Positions 1 to 7,437 of a stretch of DNA of 64,000 bases are shown here, piece after piece. The position numbers and the translations under genes were made by a program. The stretch comes from Pseudorhodoferax sp047601025 (GTDB lineage Bacteria; Pseudomonadota; Gammaproteobacteria; Burkholderiales; Burkholderiaceae_C). The DNA is taken from positions 930,001-994,000 of the forward strand of contig NZ_JASGJZ010000001.1 in NCBI RefSeq assembly GCF_047601025.1, written 5' to 3'. The number at the start of each line of letters is the position of its first letter. Position 1 is the stretch's first letter. Below the pieces are notes generated by a model that had not been told where the DNA came from, ran no database searches, and saw only the letters and a list, made by a program, of their open reading frames with translations.

Positions 1-886
1 TTTCGAACGCCACCGGCGCCCAATCCGCCGCCACGGCGGCCTGGATCAGGCGGGCGGCCCGTTCGATCTCTTCGGCGCCAGGCGCCATGGCCTCGATGAT
101 GGGCCGAATCTGTGCCGGATGGATGCTCCACATGCGGGTGTAGCCGAACTCGCGGGAAGCACGCCGGGCCGCAGCCTGCATGGCCTGCGGATCGGAAAAT
201 TCGGTGACCACGCAGTGCGACGGGACCTTGCCATACGCGTGGCAGGCCGAGGCGATCTCCAGCTTGGCGCGCACGACCAGCGGATGCGTGAACTGGCCCT
301 GCGCGCCCATGGCTTCGGCCGGGATCGCACCGCCGTGCGCGGACACGAAGTCCATCAGGCCGAAGCTGATGGACTGCACGCGCGGATGCGCGGCGATCTC
401 GAAGGCGCGGTGCACGGCAGCCGGCGACTCGATCAGCACCTGCAGCGGCAGATCGACCGCCCCGGCCGCCAGCAGGGCCTGCTCGGCCTGCTGCACATCC
501 TGCACGGACTCGACCTTGGGCACCATGATGTGCGCCAAGCGGCTGCCGGCCTGGCCGGCGATCGTGGCCATGTCCGCCGCGAAGGCCGGATGGTCCACCG
601 GGTGCACGCGTGCCGCCACGCGGGCCCGCGGATCGGCCGCCTGCGCCAGCGCCACGACCAGCGCCGCGTGGTCCGCCTCGCCGCCGACCGGCGCACCGTC
701 CTCGCAGTCCAGCGTCACGTCGAACACGCAGGCGCCGAACTCCTCGATCATTTCGGCCTGCAGCTGCAGGCTCTTGCGCATGCGTTGCTCGACGCCACTG
801 TAGTGGTCGCAGACGGGCAGCACGACCAGACCGGCGTGCGAGCCCAGCAGCACGTCGCGCGGATGGGCGGAGGCAGGTGGATTCAT
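1..886 (-). CDS. HpcH/HpaI aldolase / citrate-lyase beta family CoA-ester lyase, 3' end cut by window
   Basis: Translating the minus strand from the ATG at 886 gives 295 residues with no stop, running off the window edge. The protein reads as a CitE-like TIM barrel. It has a DVTLDCEDGAP segment near residues 55-65 (acidic metal ligands), MVPKVES near 120, an ESPAAVHRAFEI stretch, and FGLMDFVSAHGG near 180. This family cleaves or forms C-C bonds in acyl-CoA esters such as malyl-CoA or citramalyl-CoA; the substrate here cannot be told. The start overlaps the stop of the upstream methyltransferase gene in an ATGA, which supports this start and translational coupling. Only the last part of the protein is missing. 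Confidence 0.85.
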   Translation of the reverse strand, partial: MNPPASAHPRDVLLGSHAGLVVLPVCDHYSGVEQRMRKSLQLQAEMIEEFGACVFDVTLDCEDGAPVGGEADHAALVVALAQAADPRARVAARVHPVDHPAFAADMATIAGQAGSRLAHIMVPKVESVQDVQQAEQALLAAGAVDLPLQVLIESPAAVHRAFEIAAHPRVQSISFGLMDFVSAHGGAIPAEAMGAQGQFTHPLVVRAKLEIASACHAYGKVPSHCVVTEFSDPQAMQAAARRASREFGYTRMWSIHPAQIRPIIEAMAPGAEEIERAARLIQAAVAADWAPVAFE

Positions 887-1674
887 GGGTGCGGAGGCTT
901 GTGCGCCACGAGGAACAGGCGCGGGAACGCCAGCAGCCGTCGCCCGTCGCTGCGCGGCGGATAGGCCGCGTCGATACGGCGTGTGTACTCGGCCACGAAG
1001 CCGGCCTGCTGCGCGGCCGTCGGCAGCCGGTCCAGGAAAGGCCGCAGGCCGGTGGCGCGCAGCCAATCGACGATGGCTTCGGCCGAGTTCATGCGGTGCT
1101 GGTAGACGGTATGCCAGATGTCGACCTCGGCCGCCAGCGGCGCCAGCAGGTCGTAGTAGTCGGCCACGCCCAGCAGCGGCGTGCGCACGCGGGAGGCGTC
1201 GCCGATGGCGACACGCCAGGCCGGCTCGGCCGCGACCTCGCGCATCAGGCGGTGCGAGGGCTGCTGCAGGTTGTCCGGCATCTGCACGGCCAGCACGCCG
1301 CCGGGCGCCAGCTGCGCGAACAGCCGGGGCAGCAGCCGCGCATGGTCGGGCACCCACTGCAAGGCCGCGTTGGCGTACAGCAGGTCCGGGGCCGCACCCT
1401 CGGCGGCGGCCCACCCGGCGATGTCAGCCTCCACGAAATGCACTGCCGGCAGGCGCTCGCGGGCGCTCTCCAGCATGCTGGCCGAACTGTCCAGCCCCGT
1501 CACCTCGGCCCCGGCGAAGCGCCGAACCAGCAGTTCGGTGGAGTTGCCCGGGCCGCAGCCCAGGTCGACGACCCGGGCCGGTGCCTGCAGCGGCACGCGC
1601 GCCAGCAACTCGGCGGCCGGGCGTGTGCGCTCGTCCTCGAAACGACGGTACAGCGCCGGATTCCAGTCGCGCAT
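883..1674 (-). CDS. tam: Trans-aconitate 2-methyltransferase
   Basis: This 263-residue SAM-dependent methyltransferase closely follows the E. coli Tam pattern. It opens with RDWNPALYRRFEDERTRPA, has the SAM motif VVDLGCGPGNST near residues 40-51, the acidic GLDSS after strand two, a VEADI segment, and ANAALQWVPDH. The C-terminal half carries VDIWHTVYQH and ATGLRPFL. Tam methylates trans-aconitate, a spontaneous isomer of cis-aconitate that inhibits aconitase, so it fits beside TCA-cycle genes. It lies 16 bases after mdh and overlaps the next gene by four bases, consistent with one minus-strand operon mdh-tam-lyase. Length is typical for the family. Confidence 0.92.
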   Translation of the reverse strand: MRDWNPALYRRFEDERTRPAAELLARVPLQAPARVVDLGCGPGNSTELLVRRFAGAEVTGLDSSASMLESARERLPAVHFVEADIAGWAAAEGAAPDLLYANAALQWVPDHARLLPRLFAQLAPGGVLAVQMPDNLQQPSHRLMREVAAEPAWRVAIGDASRVRTPLLGVADYYDLLAPLAAEVDIWHTVYQHRMNSAEAIVDWLRATGLRPFLDRLPTAAQQAGFVAEYTRRIDAAYPPRSDGRRLLAFPRLFLVAHKPPHP

Positions 1675-1690
1675 GGCCGGACGGACAGGA

Positions 1691-2677
1691 TCAGAGCAGG
1701 TGGGCGACGCCGGCCTGCTCGTCCTGCAGCTCCTTCAGGGTCTTGTTGATGCGCTCCTGGCTGAACGCGTCGATCTCCAGGCCTTCGACGACATGGTATT
1801 CGCCGTTGGCCGTGGTGACCGGGAAGCCGAACATCACGTCCTTCGGGATACCGTACTGGCCATCCGACGGAATGCCCATCGTGACCCACTTACCGTTGGA
1901 ACCCAGCGCCCAGTCGCGCATGTGGTCGATCGCCGCGTTGGCGGCCGAGGCGGCGGACGACAGGCCGCGCGCGTCGATGATGGCGGCGCCGCGCTTGCCC
2001 ACGGTGGGCAGGAACACGTCGGCGTTCCAGACCTGGTCGTTGATCAGGTCCTTGACGCTCTTGCCGCCGACCGTGGCGAAGCGGTAGTCGGCGTACATGG
2101 TGGGCGAGTGGTTGCCCCAGACCGTCAGCTTCTCGATGTCGGCGACCTTGGTGCCGGTCTTGGCGGCGACCTGGCTCAGCGCGCGGTTGTGGTCCAGGCG
2201 CAGCATGGCGGTGAAGTTCTTGCGCGGCAGGTCCGGCGCGCTCTTCATCGCGATGTAGGCGTTGGTGTTGGCCGGGTTGCCGACCACCAGCACCTTGACG
2301 TTGCGGCTGGCCACGGCGTTCAGCGCCTTGCCCTGGGCGGTGAAGATCTGGGCGTTGGCGGCCAGCAGGTCGGCCCGTTCCATGCCGGGGCCGCGCGGAC
2401 GGGCGCCGACCAGCAGCGCGTAGTCGGTGTCCTTGAACGCGGTGTTGGCGTCGCCATGGGCTTCCATGCCGGCCAGCAGCGGGAACGCGCAGTCCTCCAG
2501 TTCCATCATCACGCCCTTGAGCGACTTCTGCGCCTTCTCGTCCGGGATCTCCAGCAGTTGCAAGATCACCGGCTGGTCCTTGCCCAGCATCTCGCCCGAA
2601 GCGATGCGGAACAGGAGGGCGTAACCGATTTGACCAGCGGCACCGGTGACGGCCACGCGGACAGGCTTTTTGCTCAT
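1691..2677 (-). CDS. mdh: Malate dehydrogenase (NAD-dependent, 328 aa)
   Basis: The enzyme oxidises malate to oxaloacetate in the TCA cycle. The protein starts MSKKPVRVAVTGAAGQIGYA, giving the dinucleotide-binding loop GAAGQIG. It continues with the substrate loop around RPRGPGMERADLL, NPANTNA, LDHNRA and the catalytic-histidine region WGNHSPTMYADY. The open frame extends 21 codons further upstream, but the ATG at 2677 has a GGAG-type ribosome site and begins exactly where the family begins. It is the first gene of a leftward operon with tam and the lyase, and is transcribed divergently from gntR and the sdh operon. Length is that of the long (about 328 aa) bacterial malate dehydrogenase group. 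Confidence 0.97.
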   Translation of the reverse strand: MSKKPVRVAVTGAAGQIGYALLFRIASGEMLGKDQPVILQLLEIPDEKAQKSLKGVMMELEDCAFPLLAGMEAHGDANTAFKDTDYALLVGARPRGPGMERADLLAANAQIFTAQGKALNAVASRNVKVLVVGNPANTNAYIAMKSAPDLPRKNFTAMLRLDHNRALSQVAAKTGTKVADIEKLTVWGNHSPTMYADYRFATVGGKSVKDLINDQVWNADVFLPTVGKRGAAIIDARGLSSAASAANAAIDHMRDWALGSNGKWVTMGIPSDGQYGIPKDVMFGFPVTTANGEYHVVEGLEIDAFSQERINKTLKELQDEQAGVAHLL

Positions 2678-2760
2678 GAGAAAGGCTCCGGAATGGAAGA
2701 TGAGAAGAACCCCTGCCCGGACGCCGCACGGCGAACGCACCGGCCGAGGAACAGCATAGG

Positions 2761-2820
2761 AGTTTACCCGTGTTCGAGGGTTCGGGTCAATTTGTCTTAT
2801 GTCTTATATAAGATAAGATT
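2761..2820. promoter_or_regulatory. Divergent mdh/gntR promoter region with palindromic operator
   Basis: A perfect 12-bp palindrome TCTTATATAAGA lies at 2802-2813. It sits inside a wider imperfect one (2795-2818) in which TCTTAT occurs twice on the left and its complement twice on the right. On the minus strand TTGACC (2785-2790) and TAAACT (2761-2766), 18 bases apart, make a plausible mdh promoter, so the palindrome would abut its -35. On the plus strand TTGTCT (2792-2797) and TAAGAT (2814-2819) could serve gntR, giving an almost leaderless message. The GntR protein next door is the obvious candidate ligand; that pairing is inferred. Confidence 0.6.
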
Positions 2821-2828
2821 GCCCCGCC

Positions 2829-3632
2829 ATGCCCATGCACAGTCCGCCCCCCGACGCCGAAGCTCCGGTCGGCGGCAGCCCGCCGCCGCCGACGCCGGCC
2901 TTCAGTCCGCTGTACCAGCAGATCAAGGGCCTGATCCTGCAGAGCCTGCAAGCCGGGGAATGGAAGCCCGGCGAGCTGATCCCGAGCGAGATCGAGCTGG
3001 CCGGCCGCTTCCGCGTCAGCCAGGGCACGGTGCGCAAGGCCGTGGACGAACTGGCCGGCGACAACCTGCTGGTGCGCCGCCAAGGCAAGGGCACGTTCGT
3101 GGCGACGCACACCGAGCAGCACGTGCGCTACCGCTTCCTGAAGCTGGTGCCCGACGACGGCGACCTGGACCGCGAAGGTCCAGCGCAGCGCCGCTTCCTC
3201 GAATGCCGGCGCAGCCGTGCCAGCGCCGAGATCGCACGGGCACTGGGCCTGCGCACCGGGGATGCCGTGATGCAGGTCCGGCGCGTGCTGTCCTTCGCGG
3301 GCCAGGGCGCCGTGCTGGTGCCGACGATCCTGGAAGACCTGTGGCTGCCCGGCGGGCCGTTCAAGGGCCTGACCGCCGAGCTGATGGCCGCGTTCCGCGG
3401 ACCGACGTACGCGCTGTTCGAGACCGAGTTCGGGGTGCGCATGGTGCGCGCCGAGGAAAAGATCCGCGCCGTGCTGCCGGACGCGGAGCAGGCCGGGATC
3501 CTGCAGGTCTCCACCGGCACGCCGCTGCTGAGCGTGGAACGCGTCGCCTACACCTACAACGACGCCCCGATGGAGCTGCGCCGCGGGCTGTACCGGACGG
3601 ACACCCACCACTACCGCAACGACCTGAGCTGA
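2829..3632 (+). CDS. GntR-family transcriptional regulator with UTRA domain
   Basis: This is a 267-residue HutC-type GntR regulator. A proline-rich N-terminus (about 25 residues) precedes a winged helix-turn-helix: PLYQQIKGLILQ, then PSEIELAGRFRVSQGTVRKA, and the wing RRQGKGTFVA ending near residue 95. The rest is a UTRA effector domain (for example GTPLLSVERVAY near 235). The ATG lies 10 bases beyond a symmetrical operator-like palindrome, so autoregulation and control of mdh are likely. The gene sits between mdh and sdhCDABE-gltA, which suggests a TCA-cycle regulator. Neither effector nor targets can be read from sequence. I know this arrangement in other Comamonadaceae-type genomes. Confidence 0.85.
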   Translation: MPMHSPPPDAEAPVGGSPPPPTPAFSPLYQQIKGLILQSLQAGEWKPGELIPSEIELAGRFRVSQGTVRKAVDELAGDNLLVRRQGKGTFVATHTEQHVRYRFLKLVPDDGDLDREGPAQRRFLECRRSRASAEIARALGLRTGDAVMQVRRVLSFAGQGAVLVPTILEDLWLPGGPFKGLTAELMAAFRGPTYALFETEFGVRMVRAEEKIRAVLPDAEQAGILQVSTGTPLLSVERVAYTYNDAPMELRRGLYRTDTHHYRNDLS

Positions 3633-3633
3633 A

Positions 3634-3655
3634 GCGGCTCCGGCCCTGGAGCCGC
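3634..3655 (+). terminator. GC-rich hairpin just after gntR
   Basis: GCGGCTCC (3634-3641) pairs perfectly with GGAGCCGC (3648-3655) around a six-base loop, beginning two bases after the gntR stop codon. No T tract follows, so it is either a weak or factor-dependent terminator or an mRNA 3'-end stabiliser separating gntR from the sdh operon. Confidence 0.4.
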
Positions 3656-3670
3656 CTGCGCGACCGGCGA

Positions 3671-3713
3671 TGCAACGCTTGGTCGCAGTTCGCTTGTTGC
3701 GTTGCAATAGAAT
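3671..3713 (+). promoter_or_regulatory. Inverted repeat and AT-rich stretch upstream of sdhC
   Basis: TGCAACGC (3671-3678) and its exact complement GCGTTGCA (3699-3706) flank 20 bases, about 60 bases before the sdhC start. TAGAAT at 3708-3713 resembles a -10 box, but I see no good -35. The sdh promoter is expected here, so the repeat may be an operator; this is inference. Confidence 0.3.
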
Positions 3714-3769
3714 TTTGGGTTGACCGCTCGACACAATTACAAGGCAGTTACATCCACGAAAGCCAATTC

Positions 3770-4216
3770 ATGACCGAAACCGCCTCTTCAGCCCGGCCGC
3801 AGCGCCCCCAGTTCCGCAACATCAACATCTTCACGGATGTGCGCACCTACCGCCTGCCGCCGGCGGGCTGGGTGTCGATCCTGCACCGCGTCAGCGGCGT
3901 GCTGATGTTCGTGCTGATGCCGTTCATCATCTGGATGTTCGATACCTCGGTGTCCTCCGAGCTGTCCTTCGCGCGTTTCAAGGCGGCCTTCAACGTCGGG
4001 CTGGGCTGGGTGCCGGGCTGGTTCCTCAAGCTGGTCGTGCTGGCGCTGATGTGGGCCTACCTGCACCACTTCATCGCCGGCCTGCGCCACCTGTGGATGG
4101 ACGTCAGCCACGACGCGGTCAGCAAGCAGTTCGGCAAGACCTCGGCCATCACGGTGCTGGTGCTGAGCCTGGGCCTGACGCTGGTCCTGGGCCTGAAGCT
4201 GTTCGGCGTGTACTGA
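3770..4216 (+). CDS. sdhC: Succinate dehydrogenase cytochrome b556 subunit
   Basis: SdhC is one of two membrane anchors of complex II, binding quinone and one haem b ligand. The 148-residue product has RPQFRNINIFTDVRTYRLPP followed by SILHRVSGVLMF (the conserved His-Arg-x-Ser-Gly quinone-site motif), then three hydrophobic segments. The HHFIAGLRHLWMD stretch contains the likely haem histidine. The frame is open far upstream; ATG 3770 is chosen because the family starts here. It is the first gene of sdhCDAB-sdhE-gltA and is followed by sdhD after 24 bases. Confidence 0.95.
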   Translation: MTETASSARPQRPQFRNINIFTDVRTYRLPPAGWVSILHRVSGVLMFVLMPFIIWMFDTSVSSELSFARFKAAFNVGLGWVPGWFLKLVVLALMWAYLHHFIAGLRHLWMDVSHDAVSKQFGKTSAITVLVLSLGLTLVLGLKLFGVY

Positions 4217-4240
4217 TCCCACGAGAAGGAAGAGTCCCCC

Positions 4241-4609
4241 ATGGCTGTCAACTACGGATCCAAGCGCCTCGTCGTCGGCGCGCACTACGGCACGCGCGAC
4301 TGGCTGGCGCAGCGCGTCACCGGCGCGCTCATGGCCCTGTTCACGGTGATCGTGCTGGCCCAGCTGCTGCTGAGCCGCGGCCCGATCGGCTACGACCTGT
4401 GGGCCGGCATCTTCGCCGCCCAGTGGATGAAGGTGCTGACCTTCACCGTCATCCTGGCCCTGCTCTACCACGTCTGGGTGGGCATCCGCGATGTGCTGAT
4501 GGACTACGTCACCTCGGCGGTCTGGCTCCGTCTCGTGCTCCAGATTTTCACCATCATCTGGCTGGTCGGCTGCGCCGGCTGGGCCATCCAAGTTCTCTGG
4601 AGGCTGTGA
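4241..4609 (+). CDS. sdhD: Succinate dehydrogenase hydrophobic membrane anchor subunit
   Basis: This 122-residue membrane protein has three predicted transmembrane helices (roughly residues 28-48, 60-85 and 95-118). It carries HYGTRDWLAQRVTGALMALF at the start of the first helix, the typical SdhD entry into the quinone/haem pocket, and LYHVWVGIRDVLMDYV with the candidate haem-ligand histidine. SdhD anchors the catalytic SdhAB heterodimer to the inner membrane. A GAAGGAAG ribosome site precedes the ATG. It is separated from sdhA by two bases, so the subunits are probably co-translated. Confidence 0.94.
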   Translation: MAVNYGSKRLVVGAHYGTRDWLAQRVTGALMALFTVIVLAQLLLSRGPIGYDLWAGIFAAQWMKVLTFTVILALLYHVWVGIRDVLMDYVTSAVWLRLVLQIFTIIWLVGCAGWAIQVLWRL

Positions 4610-4611
4610 GC

Positions 4612-6420
4612 ATGGCGTACACCAAGCAAAGCATCAACAAGCGCAAGTTCGACGTCGTGATCGTCGGTGCCGGCGGCTCCGGCATGCGCGCCGCGCTGGA
4701 GCTGTCCCGCGCCGGCCTGTCCGTGGCCTCCCTGTCCAAGGTGTTCCCGACGCGCTCGCACACGGTGGCGGCGCAGGGCGGCGTGTCGGCCTCGCTCGGC
4801 AACATGTCCGAGGACAACTGGCACTACCACTTCTACGACACGATCAAGGGCTCGGACTGGCTGGGCGACCAGGACGCGATCGAGTTCATGTGCCGCGAGG
4901 CGCCCAAGGTCGTGATCGAGCTGGAGCACTTCGGCATGCCGTTCGACCGCAACCCGGACGGCACCATCTACCAGCGCCCGTTCGGCGGCCACACCGCCAA
5001 CTACGGCGAGAAGCCGGTGCAGCGCGCCTGCGCCGCGGCCGACCGCACCGGCCACGCGATGCTGCACACGCTGTACCAGCAGAACGTCAAGTCCAAGACC
5101 AACTTCTTCGTCGAGTGGATGGCGCTGGACCTGGTCCGCGACGCCGACGGCGACGTGGTCGGCGTGACCGCGCTGGAACTGGAGACCGGCGAGCTGTACC
5201 TGCTGCAGGCCAAGGCCGTGCTGCTGGCCACCGGCGGCGCCGGCCGCATCTTCGCGGCCTCGACCAACGCCTTCATCAACACCGGCGACGGCCTCGGCAT
5301 GGCCGCGCGCGCCGGCATCCCGCTGCAGGACATGGAGTTCTGGCAGTTCCACCCGACCGGCGTGGCCGGTGCCGGCGTGCTGCTGACCGAGGGCTGCCGC
5401 GGCGAGGGTGCGATCCTGCTGAACAGCAACGGCGAGCGCTTCATGGAGCGCTACGCCCCCACGCTGAAGGACCTGGCGCCGCGCGACTTCGTCTCGCGCT
5501 CGATGGACCAGGAGATCAAGGAAGGCCGGGGCTGCGGTCCGAACAAGGACTACATCCTGATGAAGCTCGACCACCTGGGCGCGGACACCATCCGCAAGCG
5601 CCTGCCCTCGGTGGAGGAGATCGGCCACAACTTCGCCAACGTGGACATCACCAAGGAGCCGATCCCCGTGGTGCCCACCATCCACTACCAGATGGGCGGC
5701 ATCCCGACCAACGTCAACGGCCAGGTCGTGGTGCAGCAGGGCGGCATCGACAACCACGTCGTCAACGGCCTGTACGCCGTGGGCGAGTGCTCCTGCGTGT
5801 CGGTGCACGGCGCCAACCGCCTGGGCACGAACTCGCTGCTGGACCTGCTGGTGTTCGGCAAGTCCGCCGGGCGCCACATCGTGGACTTCGTCCGCGGCAG
5901 CGGCGAGCACAAGCCGATGCCGGCCGATGCCGCCGACCGCACGCTCGAGCGCCTGAACCAGCTGCAGGAGTCCAGGGATGGCATCTACGCCCAGGATCTC
6001 GCCAACGAGATCCGCAGCACCATGCAGCAGCACGCCGGCGTGTTCCGCACGCAGGCCAGCATGGACGAGGGCGTGGCCAAGGTCAACGCCATCCGCGAGC
6101 GCGTGGGCACGGTCACGCTGAAGGACAAGTCCCAGGTCTGGAACACCGCGCGCATGGAGGCGCTGGAAGTCGACAACCTGATCGAGGTGGCGCAGGCCAC
6201 GATGACCTCGGCCGCCGCGCGCCGCGAGTGCCGCGGCGCGCACACCGTGTACGACTACGAGCACCCGGCCGACCATCCCGACTTCCCGCTCGGCCGCAAC
6301 GACAAGGAATGGATGAAGCACACGCTGTGGCACAGCGCCGACAACAGCCTGACCTACAAGCCGGTCAACCTCAAGCCGCTGACGGTCGAGTCCATCCCGC
6401 CCAAGGTCCGCACGTTCTGA
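4612..6420 (+). CDS. sdhA: Succinate dehydrogenase flavoprotein subunit
   Basis: The catalytic flavoprotein of complex II oxidises succinate to fumarate through covalently bound FAD. The 602-residue product shows the FAD-binding VVIVGAGGSGMRAALELS near residues 14-31 and the flavinylation segment SHTVAAQGGVSASLGN containing the FAD-linked histidine. It also has HTANYGEKPVQRACAAADRT, EFWQFHPTGVAGAG, and the active-site HGANRLGTNSLLDLLVFGKS. Length is normal. The frame is open upstream into sdhD; ATG 4612 follows the sdhD stop and has GGAGG just before it. sdhE, whose product attaches the flavin, is two genes downstream. Confidence 0.98.
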   Translation: MAYTKQSINKRKFDVVIVGAGGSGMRAALELSRAGLSVASLSKVFPTRSHTVAAQGGVSASLGNMSEDNWHYHFYDTIKGSDWLGDQDAIEFMCREAPKVVIELEHFGMPFDRNPDGTIYQRPFGGHTANYGEKPVQRACAAADRTGHAMLHTLYQQNVKSKTNFFVEWMALDLVRDADGDVVGVTALELETGELYLLQAKAVLLATGGAGRIFAASTNAFINTGDGLGMAARAGIPLQDMEFWQFHPTGVAGAGVLLTEGCRGEGAILLNSNGERFMERYAPTLKDLAPRDFVSRSMDQEIKEGRGCGPNKDYILMKLDHLGADTIRKRLPSVEEIGHNFANVDITKEPIPVVPTIHYQMGGIPTNVNGQVVVQQGGIDNHVVNGLYAVGECSCVSVHGANRLGTNSLLDLLVFGKSAGRHIVDFVRGSGEHKPMPADAADRTLERLNQLQESRDGIYAQDLANEIRSTMQQHAGVFRTQASMDEGVAKVNAIRERVGTVTLKDKSQVWNTARMEALEVDNLIEVAQATMTSAAARRECRGAHTVYDYEHPADHPDFPLGRNDKEWMKHTLWHSADNSLTYKPVNLKPLTVESIPPKVRTF

Positions 6421-6436
6421 ACAAGGTCCCATCACG

Positions 6437-7138
6437 ATGAAGCGCACATTCCACATCTACCGCTACGACCCGGACAAGGACGCCAAGCCCTACATGCAGA
6501 CCGTCGAGATCGAACTCGACGGCCACGAGCGCATGCTGCTCGACGCGCTGGTCAAGCTGAAGAAGCAGGATCCGTCCATCGCCTTCCGCCGCTCCTGCCG
6601 CGAAGGCGTCTGCGGTTCGGACGCGATGAACATCAACGGCAAGAACGGCCTGGCCTGCCTGACCAACATGAACACGCTGAAGGACCCGATCGTCCTGAAG
6701 CCGCTGCCCGGCCTGCCCGTGATCCGCGACCTGATCGTCGACATGACGCAGTTCTTCAAGCAGTACCACTCGATCAAGCCCTACCTGATCACGGAGAGCC
6801 AGGCCCCCGACAAGGAGCGCCTGCAATCGCCCGAGGAGCGCGAGGAGCTGAACGGCCTGTACGAGTGCATCCTGTGCGCGAGCTGCTCGACCAGCTGCCC
6901 GAGCTTCTGGTGGAACCCGGACAAGTTCGTCGGCCCGGCCGGCCTGCTGCAGGCCTACCGCTTCATCGCCGACAGCCGCGACGAGGCCACCGGCGCGCGG
7001 CTGGACAACCTGGAAGACCCCTACCGGCTGTTCCGCTGCCACACGATCATGAATTGCGTGGACGTGTGCCCCAAGCACCTGAACCCGACCAAAGCCATCG
7101 GGAAGATCAAGGAAATGATGGTGCTGCGCACCGTCTGA
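6437..7138 (+). CDS. sdhB: Succinate dehydrogenase iron-sulfur subunit
   Basis: SdhB carries electrons from SdhA to quinone through three iron-sulfur clusters. The 233-residue protein has an N-terminal plant-type ferredoxin domain with SCREGVCGSDAM and a following cysteine in GLACLT for the 2Fe-2S cluster. The C-terminal domain has CILCASCSTSCP and CHTIMNCVDVCPKHLNP for the 4Fe-4S and 3Fe-4S clusters. All expected cysteines are present. It follows sdhA by 16 bases in the same operon and ends four bases before sdhE. Confidence 0.98.
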   Translation: MKRTFHIYRYDPDKDAKPYMQTVEIELDGHERMLLDALVKLKKQDPSIAFRRSCREGVCGSDAMNINGKNGLACLTNMNTLKDPIVLKPLPGLPVIRDLIVDMTQFFKQYHSIKPYLITESQAPDKERLQSPEEREELNGLYECILCASCSTSCPSFWWNPDKFVGPAGLLQAYRFIADSRDEATGARLDNLEDPYRLFRCHTIMNCVDVCPKHLNPTKAIGKIKEMMVLRTV

Positions 7139-7142
7139 TAAC

Positions 7143-7427
7143 GTGGCACAGGTGCAGGAAGTCCTCGACGAACGCTCCCTGGCGCTGCTGCGCTGGCGGT
7201 GCCGCCGCGGGCTGCTGGAGAACGACCTGTTCCTCGAGCGCTTCTTCGAGCGCCACGGCTCCCGGCTCACGGTCTCCCAGGCGCAGGCGCTGTCCCGGCT
7301 GATGGAACTGGGCGACCACGATCTGCTGGACTTGCAACTGGCACGAAAGACGCTAGCCCAGGTCGGTCCCTCGCTGGACACCGCGGACACACGCGACGTT
7401 TTGAATCTGTTGAGAGAAAACCGCTGA
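7143..7427 (+). CDS. sdhE: FAD assembly factor SdhE (succinate dehydrogenase assembly factor)
   Basis: This is a 94-residue protein of the SdhE/Sdh5/YgfY family, small soluble factors that promote covalent flavinylation of SdhA. The signature RRGLLENDLFLERFF near residues 20-34 corresponds to the family's conserved RG-x-x-E-x-D region. GTG at 7143 is the start, four bases after the sdhB stop. It sits between sdhB and gltA, the usual Burkholderiales position, and reads into gltA ten bases later. Confidence 0.92.
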   Translation: MAQVQEVLDERSLALLRWRCRRGLLENDLFLERFFERHGSRLTVSQAQALSRLMELGDHDLLDLQLARKTLAQVGPSLDTADTRDVLNLLRENR

Positions 7428-7437
7428 AAGGGTGAAC

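Noticed and set aside
119..964. Long plus-strand open frames opposite the CoA-ester lyase
   Set aside because: Arg/His/Ala-rich translations with no family character. The minus strand codes for a clear CitE-like protein across the same bases, so these are GC-rich antisense shadows.
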